This document shows, one piece after another, positions 46,900 through 57,575 of a DNA stretch of 64,000 nt. The translations under genes were made by a program, and so were the position numbers. The notes under the pieces were generated by a model that did not search any database, was not told the origin of the DNA, and saw only the letters and a program-made list of their open reading frames with translations. The stretch covers positions 62,001 through 126,000 of the forward strand of contig JAXGGA010001625.1 in assembly GCA_038373865.1 (NCBI GenBank). The letters are read 5' to 3'. Numbering within the stretch: position 1 is the first letter of the stretch; each line of letters begins with the position of its first letter. This DNA is from Uloborus plumipes (lineage: Eukaryota; Arthropoda; Arachnida; Araneae; Uloboridae).

Positions 46900-47350
46900 C
46901 CAAACGCTTAGCAATCTATCACCAAGTAGTCGTCACATCATAACGCCCTTTAAGTATGCGTTGAAATTAACAGATTTATCCCAAAAAGGGGTAAAAGATC
47001 CCCATAACATTCAAATATATCCAAAATGGGAAGTCCACAACTAGACCCCTCTCAGAATCTACATTCAAAATTGGAATTTTCTACGGTTAACCGTTTTGAG
47101 TTATGAGAGATACGTACATACATATATACAGACGTCACAAAACTCGTGATAAATAGCTCAGGGACGATCGAAATCTATGTTCCGGCTGTTTATATGTTCA
47201 CAGGTACACCTGCACGTGCTGACCGGTCGATAAAAACTACTCAACATTCTTTCGGGGGTGAGCAAAATCAAAATTTAGATCGAAATTTAAGTGAAAAGTT
47301 TTCGCAATTGCAATACCGCCTTTACTACATAAAAAGAAGTAAAAAGATGA
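46900..47350 (+). mobile_element. Retroelement-like 3' remnant
   Basis: The run CGTTTTGAGTTATGAGAGAT, ACGTACATACATATATACAG, ACGTCAC, followed by a segment with CTCAGGGACGATCG and an A-rich tail (AAAAAGAAGTAAAAAG at 47329), has the look of dispersed non-LTR retroelement 3' regions seen in arthropods. No ORF of reverse-transcriptase type is present. The 79-codon ORF is fortuitous. Family assignment is from general resemblance only. Confidence 0.3.
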
Positions 47351-49555
47351 GAATTTCTACTGTCATGTGCACCATCTGCCTCTAAATTTTTAATTTTGGC
47401 ACTTACACCCCTTTGCTTCAACATACTTCATATGTTTTACAACAATATCCAGCTCAAAAGTCTCACTGAAGTGACTAAGTTAAAAAAAAAAGAAAAAGAG
47501 ATTCCACCAACTATTCTTGGGAACGCACTACAGAAGCGAATCCATCCAATTATGAAAGGATACGTTGATATCAAGCATAATAAATGGCAGATGAAACTAA
47601 TGCAACGAAATACCAATCTACCGAGGGGGACTGCTAATCAGGAAAGAACAACTGATGTGGGCAGATGAGCACTGAATGCGGACTTCCCTATTACGGGCCC
47701 TATGAGCCTATCAGAAGTGCCACTCCAAGTTTTTTCCACGCCGAGTCCTTTCCTCCAGGCTTGAGGGGGAAGGAGAGACACTCTTAATGGGCCCAAGACA
47801 CAATTACTCTTCATCAAAAGTCAAGAAACCGAGCAAAAGTTCAACTTTTTGACAGATTATTGAGAAAAAAAATCCCGACGTGTAAAGAAAAATAGATTGT
47901 TAATAAATTAATCGTCGCGAATGTAGTTGACAAAATGCTTTTCGGTGTTTTTTTTTCAATTTAACTTCATGTCCGTGTTTCGTACCACGTGAGTATTGTC
48001 TGACGTGTTCTGAAGCAAATAAATTTCAAGTGCTGGCTTTAAAAAACGTATTTTGGTATGTTGTTGAAGACCACTTATTTTCTTGTTTAATGCCACATTT
48101 TGAAGCATTACATAATTCCAACTGCGAGAAACGTATGTTACCGGTTAATAAAACTGTTATCGAACACATTCGACTGGATTAATTTATGAACCCCTCTTTT
48201 CAAAAAAAGCTTTTGGTGTATTTTTCAAACAGCGTTACATCTGTGCTTCATAACACGTGCGAATTCTTACAGATTTTTGAGGTTTTGGCTCTTTGGACAT
48301 TATCTCATAGCTGTGATACGGACATAAGTTAAACTCACAGCTACCGATGTCAAGGAGTGTATTCATGTAGTCTACTCTCAACTTCTTTCTTGCGTCATCA
48401 CAGAATAACGGGTTTATTAAAAAAAAAGAAAAAGAAAAGGAAGAAATTGAAGAAAATGCGAGGAAGAAAAACACCTTCCCTTTTAATAATCTTCAAGAAT
48501 TGTTCAATGTATAATAGGAGCATGTACATTTCTCCGGAAATGGTTCTGGAAAAACAAAAAGAATTTGTGAAACAATGCGACAACGAAAAATGATATTCAA
48601 CGTTTCTGCGTAATGCACAAACGAAAAGACAGATGATATTCTCAACACTTAAATTAACTATCAGAAAAAAAAAAAGAATAAGGCTCGTCGTATATGATGA
48701 CTGCAAAGTTCAAAATGGCTCACGAAGTACAGAAGTTGCACTACTTCGGCTTTTAAAAATAGTATTACTAGATTCGATGTCATTGTTTATTTTATTTTCG
48801 AAATTTTGGTGACAGAGAAAAATATGAAATGTTGGGATTTAAATGAAAGAAAAAAAATCTTTTATATATTGTTGTTGCTTTTCAGCATGATTTTAAGTCA
48901 GACTTTAATTTTACGTGATTTGACGCTGGGACACTTAATATTCTTTTTAGATGCAAAACAAATTTAGTTTTAAGCCCTTCATAAATGACTCATAGAAAAA
49001 CCGTGAAACTTAATTATGCGTAATTACATGGTGAATCAATAAAAACTGATTAGTTGGAGGTAATCATTTAAATTGATTTTTTAAAAAAATGCGGATATGA
49101 TTTTTATTATTTACGTGAGAAAGGCCTATTTATTTTACAAAAAGTACAATGGGAAATAATTTAAGAGTACGCTGCATGAAGTGTATTGTGAAATATTTCG
49201 TGAGATTCTATTGCACTAAGCATACCTCACGAAGGACGACACTCTTGTGAAAACATAAAAAATGCAGACTCATAATATAATAAAAGCAATTTGGAAATAT
49301 ACTACAATGATATTAATGTAACAAAACACATAGTGTAACCTTCACCTAAATAAAGAGTAACAAGCCTGATGAGATAAATCACATTTCATTTACGCAATCT
49401 CAACTTCCTACTTATTCATCCTACTGTATGTCACTAATTGCTCGTGTGACTGACACGCAACTGCATAAAGTATCTAATAAAATTGTCTCACACTGCAAAA
49501 GGAAGCAACATGCAATATAAGTCAACATTTCGTGAGGAACATGGAAAGTGACATT
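47351..49555. other. Intergenic DNA, nothing firm
   Basis: A 90-codon ORF at 47396-47668 and several short minus-strand ORFs near 48235-48706 have no recognisable domain. The rest is AT-rich with A/T homopolymers. Confidence 0.35.
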
Positions 49556-49683
49556 TTGTAAGGAACCTATACATATAAAAAGGTCTGCATGTGTGTGTGC
49601 GCGCGCGTTCCTTATACAAATCAACAGCTAGCGTCGGATCTTTGCCAAATTCAGCTCAGAGGTGTTTTGATGCTCAGGAATTA

Positions 49684-50253
49684 CAGGGTGCCCACAAATA
49701 ACTGACGGTTCAAAAAAAAAAATTATTTCTGTAACAAAATTTTTTCTATGATGATAAACTAAATGTTAAATGAAAATAACATCATTGTTAATCAATGTTA
49801 AGTAATAGTTTCTATTCTCGCGCCTTTAACTGTTACCACACATGGCAATCTTTTTGGAAATGCTTCTGCAGCGGCACGGACCTACAAAGGAATTCTTTCA
49901 CGGGCACATTTTATTAATCTCTTTATTCGTACACTTCGCATTTTCTACCACTATGCCTTTTTTCTACACTACCTGTTTCTTTAAAAAAAAAAAATTAAGT
50001 TCTTTCAATTAATCTCTTTGACATATATGTAAATAGAATTTCGCTTACTTTTTAAATGCAATTCGAGAATTAAACGGCGTTTAGCATCTATCTTGATAAT
50101 GCAAGAATGAAACGGATTTTAATTCAAAGAATCGCCTGCACTATTGCTCATAGAATTAAACTAAGTTTATTAAGTGTTGCCAACAGTAAAAAACATCTTG
50201 GATGCAAATTATGCACAGATAAATTTTGCCGTCAGTTATTTCTGGGCACCCTG
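49684..50253. mobile_element. Mariner-like MITE, 570 bp, TA target duplication
   Basis: Terminal inverted repeats CAGGGTGCCCACAAATAACT and, reversed, CAGGGTGCCCAGAAATAACT, matching over about 26 bp with one mismatch, and TA on both sides (49682-49683 and 50254-50255). Inserted just after a CAGGAATTA subunit of the surrounding repeat. No transposase ORF remains. Ends resemble the CAGGGTGTCC foldback at 37543. Confidence 0.9.
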
Positions 50254-50280
50254 TATAATAGTGGGTAATCGTTTACCAAA

Positions 50281-50570
50281 ACTGTTAAAATTACAGGTTG
50301 CATAAGGCACCTTCTAGGGTGAAACGTTGCACCAGCGGAACCCCTTGAGGGATGCCACTTGACTATGGAACCCTTGAAGGTGCCATTTGGCTCCATGCGG
50401 CACCCTATGGGTGTCTTGTGGTACCCCATGGGTGACCCATGGCACGCTAAGGAGCCAACTGGCACTTTCGAGGTGCCATAGGGAGTCAAGGGGTACCCCT
50501 CAGGGGGTGCCGCTGGTGCTACGACGTTTGACCCTTAAAGGTGTCTTGTGCAACCTGTAGTTTTAACAGT
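50281..50570. repeat. GC-rich foldback, 290 bp, made of nested mini-palindromes
   Basis: ACTGTTAAAATTACAGGTTG on the left mirrors CAACCTGTAGTTTTAACAGT on the right, with imperfect pairing inward through GCACCAGCGG and GGAACCCCTTGAGG. Inside are repeated short palindromic words of the form GG(T/C)ACCCC-WTG-GGGTG, e.g. ACCCCATGGGTGACCCATGG near 50423. The GC content is far above the flanks. No target duplication was found. The 85-codon minus-strand ORF across it is fortuitous. Confidence 0.75.
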
Positions 50571-51024
50571 GTATAGGGGGTATAAACTCCATAGGTGGTT
50601 TCTCATACAAATTCTGTTTACGTAAGATCTTTTCCAAATTTAGGTTCCTTGGTGCTCAGAAATTCACACAGGTGGGTCTTCCTCTTACATATCCAGTTTC
50701 TGTTGCATCTGTACCAAATTTGGCTCAGAAGTTCTCTGATGCCCAGGAATTCACATAAGGGGTATTTTCAATAAATAAATAAATAAATAAAATTAAAAAA
50801 AAACCGTGAAATTGAGTGTTTATGTTTTTTATAACAACGACTAAATTTTTGAAATTGGGAAAATGTCCAAAAGGTCTAAATTTAATATTTCAGACATAAA
50901 ATTGCTCTTTAAACACACGTTGACAGAAAATTCTACATTTTTTTTTCAAAGCCCGATTATATTGAACACTTGGCGCAACGTTTATTTTTGAGGTAGATCT
51001 TGCAACGCCGGATAACACGGCTAG

Positions 51025-51535
51025 TATTAAATTAAAATATTAGACTACATACAGAAAATGAGAGAGTATTAATGAGCATTTCCAGCAACTTACATCACAC
51101 ATAAATTTAAGAAACAATTTCCGGATACCATTACACAAAATATCAAAATCAACGCAAGCATTGTTCAACAACGTTCTCCATTTATCCATTCAAAATGCAG
51201 CAAGCAATTACGGTTCAGTCAACACAAATCATCACTTTTTCACAGCATGGCTCCTTCCCGAGGCCGAAAATTTAAAATGCAGACACAGCGCTTCAAAATA
51301 TTTAACATCCTCTGAAACGTGAATTCCGAGGTCCAAGAATACCACATGAATATAGACACACATATTCGTAATTTCACTTTCAAACGACGATGGAAACTTT
51401 ATGCGCAAGGATCTCATATGCTTAAATATGAGCACAAAATATTCCACTATCCGGTCCAGTGGCTGGCATTCGACTCTTTCGTCGAAATAAATAGAAAATT
51501 CGGAGCCGTATATATATTTTAATTCCACTTAGCAG
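51025..51535. other. AT-rich spacer
   Basis: ORFs on both strands at 51232-51528 overlap each other almost exactly, which argues against coding. The composition begins to rise toward the island on the right. Confidence 0.35.
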
Positions 51536-52125
51536 CGGAACTGAAAGCAGAAGCGAAACAAGGCATGATAAGCGTCCTCCTTCCTAAACAGAGGGTAAAC
51601 GGGTACGCTCCAACAAATTCCGGGCATTACGCAGTTTCATCAACGTCTATCCTCCGAATCCGGGCGAAAGCCGCCTGCGGCAGAAAAGGCGTGGGCCAGG
51701 AAAATAATCCGGCTCACACGCGGAATCCGTGACGCATAACTTTTGGATGTACCGGTCATTCCTGAAGCCGGACACGGAGTCCGGGCGAGATTGCCAGAGA
51801 TGAGGAGGATGGGGAGGATGTTGGGGATGCGGGAGCTTGTTTTGGGAGAGAGAGAGAGAGAGTGGATGCTCTCTCTCTCTCGCTCTCTTTTGCGGGACAT
51901 TTGACACGTGCTCAAAGGGAAGGCCGCTTATTAGCATTAATCCGGCTTCGAGGAGGGCTGTTCAGTCATTGGATGGCGGAAGCCGCTTAATTTCCTATTA
52001 CGATGGGACAGAAATCCGAACGCTCCGGTGCGGATATTTGCATCACGGATCGAACAGGCGGAAAGGAGGGAGCGGGCACAAATCGCGCGATAACGATTAA
52101 ACGGTGCACCGAGATGAGGCAATAT
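51536..52125. promoter_or_regulatory. GC-rich island with Otx/Bicoid-type sites, candidate enhancer
   Basis: About 590 bp of GC-rich, CpG-containing DNA. TAATCCGGCT occurs at 51705 and TAATCCGGCTT at 51938, both Otx/Bicoid-type TAATCC cores in a shared TAATCCGGCT context. (GA)n and (CT)n runs at 51845-51890 form an imperfect palindrome and would offer GAGA-factor sites. Also TTTGCATCACGG and TCGCGCGATAACGATTAA near 52045-52100. Five ORFs overlap on both strands in several frames, as in non-coding GC-rich DNA. Confidence 0.4.
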
Positions 52126-52297
52126 AAGCAATATAAAATTAGCAATTTTACAGTTTATTACTGAAAAAATAACAATTTTTATAGTTTGTTACAGTAAAAT
52201 TAGCTGTATTATACTGTAAAAATATCAATCTTTTATCGTGTAGTCACGAATTTTGAGATTTCAAGGTACCCTTTTTTTCAACACAAAAGAGTGAGTT
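52126..52297. repeat. ACAGTAAA/TTTACTGT low-copy repeat block
   Basis: Alternating TTTTACAGTTTATTACTG and CTGTAAAAATATCAATC-type words, related to the 123-bp array to the right, from which it is separated by the piggyBac-like MITE. Confidence 0.6.
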
Positions 52298-52301
52298 TTA
52301 A

Positions 52302-52533
52302 CCCTTTAACTGTCATGCCCGAGATAGTCTCGGGCACAGCTGGTTTTCGAAAATGTCACGCCCGAGTATTACTCGGGGTATTTTTTTTTTTTTTTTGAGT
52401 GCATCGTATTGTTATACCCGAATATATATCGGGAGACGTTTATTTCGGCTTCATCTCTTTGTCAAACCCGACTGTTTCTCGGGTTTGTGCTTGGAAAAGT
52501 GTTAAAAATCAAAATAACTTGACAGTTAAAGGG
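52302..52533. mobile_element. piggyBac-like MITE, 232 bp, TTAA target duplication
   Basis: Ends CCCTTTAACTGTCATGCCCG and, reversed, CCCTTTAACTGTCAAGTTAT share a perfect 14-bp inverted repeat CCCTTTAACTGTCA, flanked by TTAA at 52298-52301 and 52534-52537. TTAA duplications and CCCTTT ends are hallmarks of piggyBac. The interior contains four 17-bp inverted repeats CCCGA-N7-TCGGG at 52318, 52361, 52417 and 52467. No ORF. Confidence 0.9.
52318..52483. repeat. Four CCCGA-N7-TCGGG hairpins inside the piggyBac-like MITE
   Basis: Positions 52318-52334, 52361-52377, 52417-52433 and 52467-52483. Each has a 5-bp stem (6 bp in the first two) and exactly 7 bases between CCCGA and TCGGG. Spacings are 43, 56 and 50 bp. 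Loop sequences differ while stems are invariant, which looks like constraint or a founding repeat. Confidence 0.9.
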
Positions 52534-52641
52534 TTAAGATGAAAAGTCATCTAGATTTTTTTTTTTTTTTTGTCAAAATCAGCCATCATTAATAACACTT
52601 TTTATTTATTTGCTTTAGTAGTGATACTAAACAGTATTGTT

Positions 52642-52707
52642 ACCTCGTGGCAGTCAGTAAAGCAGACAGCTATAGTGCAAAAGTGTCTGGGTTCGAATAC
52701 CGGTATA
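52642..52707 (+). repeat. tRNA-like segment with strong B-box
   Basis: CGTGGCAGTCAGTAAAGCAG (A-box/D-arm-like) is followed about 30 bp later by GTCTGGGTTCGAATACCGG. GGTTCGAATACC is one base away from the pol III B-box. The ends do not pair into an acceptor stem, so it is tRNA-derived rather than a tRNA gene. It lies just upstream of the 123-bp ACAGTAAA array, the same pairing as in palindrome I. Confidence 0.4.
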
Positions 52708-52809
52708 GATAGGAATATTAATTGTTATTAATACAGCTCTTCATCGGTTTATAATTTACTGGTTTGGACTCCACTTTAAGCTGGAAGCCGCTCCTCAGCT
52801 GCACTGAAA

Positions 52810-53300
52810 AAAATGAACTGTAGTTTTTGCAGTATAACACCGGCAGCAGAGGTTCCAATTTAAAACTGTAATATGGACAGTAATAAACTGTAAAACTAGT
52901 TATTTTACAGTTTATTGGAGAAATATTTAGCTGTATTATACAGTAAAAACAACAGTATAATACTGGCAGCAGAGGTTCCAGTTTAAAACTGTAAGATGCA
53001 CAGTAATAAACTGTAAAACTAGTTATTTTACAGTTTATTGCCGAAATATTTAGCTGTATTATACAGTAAAAACAACAGTATAATACTGGCAGCAGAGGTT
53101 CCAGTTTAAAACTGTAAGATGCACAGTAATAAACTGTAAAACTAGTTATTTTACAGTTTATTGCCGAAATATTTAGCTGTATTATACAGTAAAAACAACA
53201 GTATAATACTGGCAGCAGATGTTCCAGTTTAAAACTAAAATGCACGGTATTAAACAAAGAATTAGCAATTTTGCAGTTTAATACAGTGAAAGCAGCAATT
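52810..53300. repeat. Tandem array, 123-bp unit, four copies, self-complementary words
   Basis: GGCAGCAGAGGTTCC (GGCAGCAGATGTTCC in the last unit) lies at 52842, 52965, 53088 and 53211, a period of exactly 123. Each unit contains AATAAACTGTAAAA followed by TTTTACAGTTTATT, so it can fold on itself. Because 123 is divisible by three, the minus strand stays open for 179 codons with a 41-residue repeat; this is a by-product, not a gene. Confidence 0.95.
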
Positions 53301-53410
53301 TTAGTTTAGTACTGTAAAATCAGCAATTTTACAGTTTATTACTGTAAAATTAGCAATATTTACTGTTTAATACTATAAAATTAGCTGTATTATACTGTAA
53401 AAACAACTCA
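53301..53410. repeat. Degraded ACTGTAAAAT/ATTTTACAGT repeats
   Basis: Continuation of the same word family as the 123-bp array with irregular spacing. Confidence 0.6.
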
Positions 53411-54555
53411 TTTTTTACAGAGTGACCGTAAGGTTATTTCGTACTCAGCTTGTTCAGTCAAATATAAGTGCACGAGAAAGCTGGTTATTTGAGTTATAAA
53501 CAAACGTAACAAATGGTAATAGGTCTTTTTTTAGCACAATCATAACATTACCGACTGCTATGATTTGTTTGCTAAATATAGTTCGGTAACGACTCAAAAC
53601 TGGTATTAAGAAGAAAGAAAATAATGAAAAAAGGTAAGAAGCAAAAACACACCAGTCACTTGAAAGCAAATAAATAAATAAATAATAAAATAAATCAATA
53701 AAATAACGATGATGATGATAATCATAAAATTAGGGATTAATCATACTATGCTATAGTAAAAGTCAATTAATTTTTTAAACTAGGACTGCAAAAGAAAGTA
53801 TATGTCGTATATATAATGCAATATAAAAGACATTTCATGAATATTTCAAAGCTATGGCATGGATAACTACTGCGTTTTATTAAAATAGCACTTTCTAATT
53901 CAGCTAGCCCAGCAGAACAAAATTTTCAACTTACCACTACATTGCTTTAGTAACAAGAGCTTTATTCGTCAATAAATATATTTCGTATTTGAAAACGGAA
54001 AAGTTATACACAAAATTTGATCAGAAAAAGGAAAGTGTTAGGCAAAAACGAATGATGCAGGAAAACACTTTCAACGAAATAGTTTCGTCAAAACAGTTTT
54101 TATCATAATGGAGCAATGACTGAGAGCTAGTTTCAAAACAAATATTTTAAAACCCTTGAACAAAATGAAATATTACCAGAGTATATTATATCATTGAAGT
54201 AAAGTAGCAAGGAATTTCAAATGTAAAGTAATAATTAATTTCTGCGAGGAAAATTTGCAACTAATAGTATGTAATCGCAATAAAAAGTATTTTGTAAACT
54301 TTTTTTTTGTAGAAATATTTTGTAAAAATATTACAAAAAATGATGATATAGAAAAAAAAATTTAAAAAAAAAGTATCAATAATGTACAAAAAATATATAT
54401 CAGTTCTCTCAGATGACTTATTGAAATTTCTTTTTTTCGTATCAAGATAATTGACAGTAAGCGCACTTGAAATCAACAAAATCAGTTTAAAAAAATAAGT
54501 TTAAAATAATAAAACTTTAGTTAGTTAATAATTTTGAATTAACTATACATAATTT

Positions 54556-54590
<35 letters not shown>
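53411..54590. other. AT-rich intergenic DNA ending in (TA)n
   Basis: (AAAT)n-like patch at 53668-53700, strong AT bias, and a (TA)15 microsatellite at about 54562-54591. No gene. Confidence 0.4.
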
Positions 54591-54591
<1 letters not shown>

Positions 54592-54593
<2 letters not shown>

Positions 54594-54842
54594 TCGGCAC
54601 CATGCTAAAGTAACGAATGTGAAAAATCGCGTTTTTCAAGTTCGTTTTTCAAGCTCGAATTTTACAAATAATTAAAATTAAAACGATACCTTCGAACGAT
54701 AGTTTTACACTTAAAGATCTCTATAAGAGTTTAAATATTAAAAATAACCAAATACGTCAGGTGGGAAAAAGTTATATGCAGTGTTTTGGCCCTCCTGAAA
54801 AATGCCAGTTTTCACATTCGTAAGTTTAGCATAGTGGCGACG
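54592..54842. mobile_element. MITE, 251 bp, about 33-bp terminal inverted repeats
   Basis: CGTCGGCACCATGCTAAAGT on the left and, reversed from the right, CGTCGCCACTATGCTAAACT, continuing through ACGAATGTGAAAA in both. It lies at the edge of a (TA)n run with ATAT on the right, so a short TA or ATAT target duplication is likely but cannot be measured. Non-coding; superfamily not assigned. Confidence 0.75.
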
Positions 54843-56295
54843 ATATATTCTAATTCTATTTCACTTAAAACAGCAGAAATGTGTGTTTTTCAGAATAATT
54901 TCATTTATCTGAATAACAATATTAGAAAACACTAAGTAAAATAAAATAACTTTCCCATGCCAAATATTACCATAACAGTTTTTGCACACTTGCACAAGCT
55001 AACATTTCGTTTTTTTCCATTCAATACATACTCCAAATAAATGTTTGTTCACATAAATGTCCTCTATATATTTTTTCAGCGTTATGAACTACAGTATTTA
55101 CAGTTGAGTAGATGAGCGCAAATGAACAGTTTAAAGTTTATTAGAACAAGAGCTCGTATTAGAGTTGATAAGTACTTGAATTAGCTACCAACGAATACAA
55201 GAAACTAAAAAAGTTTTAAAAAGAAATTTTTGAATGTCTTATTCGATATTCACTGTTGGTTGTAGATAAATACAGTAATTTAATTTAATTGAGAACAGGA
55301 ACATTTTCAAACCGTGCTCTTTCCATGACAAAGAATACAACTAAAAAGTAATTAAACCGCACCAATTGCAATTTAAACACTATCCAGAAGCTGTATTTAA
55401 AATACGGAAGCTCTTTTATGGTATTTAAATGTTGAAGATGGTAGGCAATTATTTGAGAAGTTACGTAGGCAATTAACAATTACGTATTTTTCATCAAGAA
55501 CAAAGTATTCACGAATGAAAACGCTTTCACGAGAATCAGAATTTTATTTTACTTTTATTTATTTCTTTATTTCTCGTAATGATCTTAATGCAAAAAAGAC
55601 TAAAGCATTCACGAAATTTGATAAAATTGATCAATTTTTGGGGCGATTCCTCATGAAATGAATTGAAATACATTACTAAAAACCTGCATACTTTATTAGG
55701 GTATGCTGGAGTAAATTGTTTATCCCATATAAATGGGCTATATTTTTAAAACAAATGAAGAAATGATAGTAAATTTTGTTTTTTCTATTTTAACAATTAG
55801 GAATTAACTCATTTATGCCCTGTAGCCTAAAAACGGGACGCTTGTTAGTTACTGCATACAAAAACCTGTAATGGGTATATCATTTTACTAAAGCTTCCTT
55901 CTTGAGAAAACCAGTTAGAGACACTATTTGGACATCAGAGTTTATTTTTGACAGCTATTTTCTGACAAATCAGCCAAGCAACGATCCAGCATGGGTAGCC
56001 ACAAAAAGAAAGTTTTTTTTGCGAACTTATTTTTCATAAAATTAACTATTTTAAAATGATTTGCTTAAAATTGATCACAGATGACTTCTGTTATGATGCC
56101 TTCTGTTATGACTTTACTTTGCAAAAGTAAAGTCAAGTAAGGCCGTATTTTACTCACATATCTGCAAAATTTTTTCAATTTCAGTTTCTTCTTGATAAGT
56201 AAATGTTTCCGCGGCAAATAAATAAATAAATACTTTGAAGCCCTTTATACAGAGCACGGATATAATGAGGAAAATGTTCGCTCTCTCCTATTCAT
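54843..56295. other. AT-rich intergenic DNA
   Basis: AT-rich, with a short direct repeat TTCTGTTATGA (about 56088 and 56101) and AAATA runs near 56216. No gene recognised. Confidence 0.35.
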
Positions 56296-56299
56296 TTCA

Positions 56300-56800
56300 A
56301 GAGTTCAATAGCATTAAAACGAATGGCAAATAAAGAATCCCTTCCCATTTACAACATCTGCATTTCAGAAAATGAGCACTTCCAGGGAATAAATACAACT
56401 TGTCGACAAATTCCTCCCCGTTACCACTCACCACCAAACCGTCCTTTTTCTCCACAAACACAGCAGCACAAACGCTTGTTGCGCAAAGTTAAATATAGCC
56501 CGAAGGCAAGTTTTATTGATGAGAAGACACAAGTAGCTCCACCAACATGCTTTCCAAAACGGAATAGGGATGAATTAAACAAACTCCCGTGTTCACTCGA
56601 CTTAAGAACATAACTCCTGTCAAGCCTAATCTGATAGGGGACCAAATTAACCGAACGGCGGAGGAGATGATCAGGAGAGAGAAGAATTCTCGGAGCCCAC
56701 CAAGACACAAACGGTTGACTAAGATTTGTTATTTTGCCTTCGAGCCGTAATCCGCTTACATAATGAAGACCAGCAATAAAATATTTTTTCTCTGACCCCC
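56300..56800. promoter_or_regulatory. Mixed-composition island, candidate regulatory element
   Basis: Complex DNA with overlapping ORFs on both strands (96, 134 and 65 codons). The plus-strand ORF at 56323-56613 is Pro/Lys-rich without domain signature. TTTTATTGATGAG at 56511 is a Hox-type TTTATTG site. Ends in a C14 run at about 56797. I favour regulatory DNA over coding. Confidence 0.25.
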
Positions 56801-56824
56801 CCCCCCCCCCGCAACTCCTGTTCA

Positions 56825-57165
56825 CAACATGAATACTTTAAGGGGGGAGCGAGTGAGGGAAGTGCGCAGTAAATCTATTTTGTCGGAACCTGCTTGTAAG
56901 AGGCGGACGGTAATTGGCGCTGCGGTGCGCCCTAATGAATAGATAATGGCTGCGATCTGTTTTAATTATCGGTCGTCCTCACGCCGCGTTCAAAAATTAA
57001 TAACCCGTGCTGCAGAAGTGGATCGTCGCCGCAGAGGGGTCCGCCCCAAAGTGAGTCGATACCTCGGAAGGGGATTTGGGATATAACTTCAAGTGATGAA
57101 AGCACCAAGTGTCATAAGATAGCGTCTTCATTAGAGGTCAAGAGCTGGAATTTTTTCTGGTCGCC
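56825..57165. promoter_or_regulatory. Homeodomain-site-rich island, candidate enhancer
   Basis: GC-richer sequence with TAATTGG at 56911, CTAATGAATAGATAATGG at 56932, TTTTAATTATCGG at 56960 and AAATTAATAACC at 56994, plus CpG-rich stretches (CCTCACGCCGCGTTC). This is the clearest of the enhancer-like segments together with 14590-15015. Confidence 0.4.
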
Positions 57166-57306
57166 AGGGGCAATAGAAGCAAATTTACTAGTTGATATTC
57201 CTTTCTTTCTAGTTGCCATTATTTCTCTCTCTTTCTCTCTTTTTTCTTTTTTGAGCAATAACAAATTGCTATCTATTTTCATTTTCCATCTCTGTTGTCG
57301 TCAGGG

Positions 57307-57550
57307 GCGCCCCGAACTAAACTTTTTGGGAGGGGGAAAATTATCACTTTGCCGAATGAAGTTCCAATTTTACCGAATGATAAAATACAAGAATGCACAC
57401 ATTTTGTACATGCTTAACATTTAGTGAGAAAAAACCATTAGGCATCTTTTAAAAAACAATTCAAAAAACTAAAGAGAACAAATAATTTCTTTTGTTACAA
57501 TATTGCTTTCAAATTGTCGAATCGTCAGCAAAATGTGCCGAATGTGAAAT
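57307..57550. other. AT-rich DNA beginning with a CAGGGGCG hAT-like end
   Basis: CAGGGGCGCCCCGAACTAAA at 57307 followed by GGGAGGGGG resembles the left end of the hAT MITE at 61369. No matching right end or 8-bp duplication was found, so it is at best a truncated element. Confidence 0.25.
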
Positions 57551-57554
57551 TACT

Positions 57555-57575
57555 GGGAGGTCACAGTGACCTCCC
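57555..57575. promoter_or_regulatory. Palindrome with perfect AGGTCA-CAG-TGACCT
   Basis: GGGAGGTCACAGTGACCTCCC is a 21-bp odd palindrome; AGGTCA and TGACCT separated by three bases (57558-57572) is the classical IR3 nuclear-receptor (estrogen-response) arrangement. A third TGACCTCCCG follows at 57577. Function is unknown. Confidence 0.4.

Larger units (their letters stand above)
49560..51024 (+). mobile_element. Helitron-like or other non-coding repeat with internal ~80-bp subunits, interrupted
   Basis: Three diverged subunits carry TGCCAAATTCAGCTCAGAGG-type text ending in CTCAGGAATT or CCCAGGAATTCAC: 49633-49683, 50617-50675 and 50695-50762. The right end, GCAACGCCGGATAACACGGC then TAGT at 51002-51025, has a small GCCG/CGGC hairpin immediately before CTAG. 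That is the form expected of a Helitron 3' terminus (hairpin plus CTRR). The 5' TC end cannot be placed. The mariner-like MITE 49684-50253 and probably the foldback 50281-50570 inserted into it. Confidence 0.35.

Noticed and set aside
51640..52131. Overlapping ORFs with Glu-Arg repeats
   Set aside because: They run through the (GA)n/(CT)n tracts and are open in several frames on both strands because the DNA is GC-rich.
52642..52707. Functional tRNA gene
   Set aside because: B-box is good but no acceptor stem or anticodon arm pairs convincingly; called tRNA-like only.
52718..53257. 179-codon open frame on the minus strand with a 41-residue repeat
   Set aside because: It is produced by the 123-bp tandem array, whose period is a multiple of three; the composition follows the ACAGTAAA words and there is no promoter or domain.
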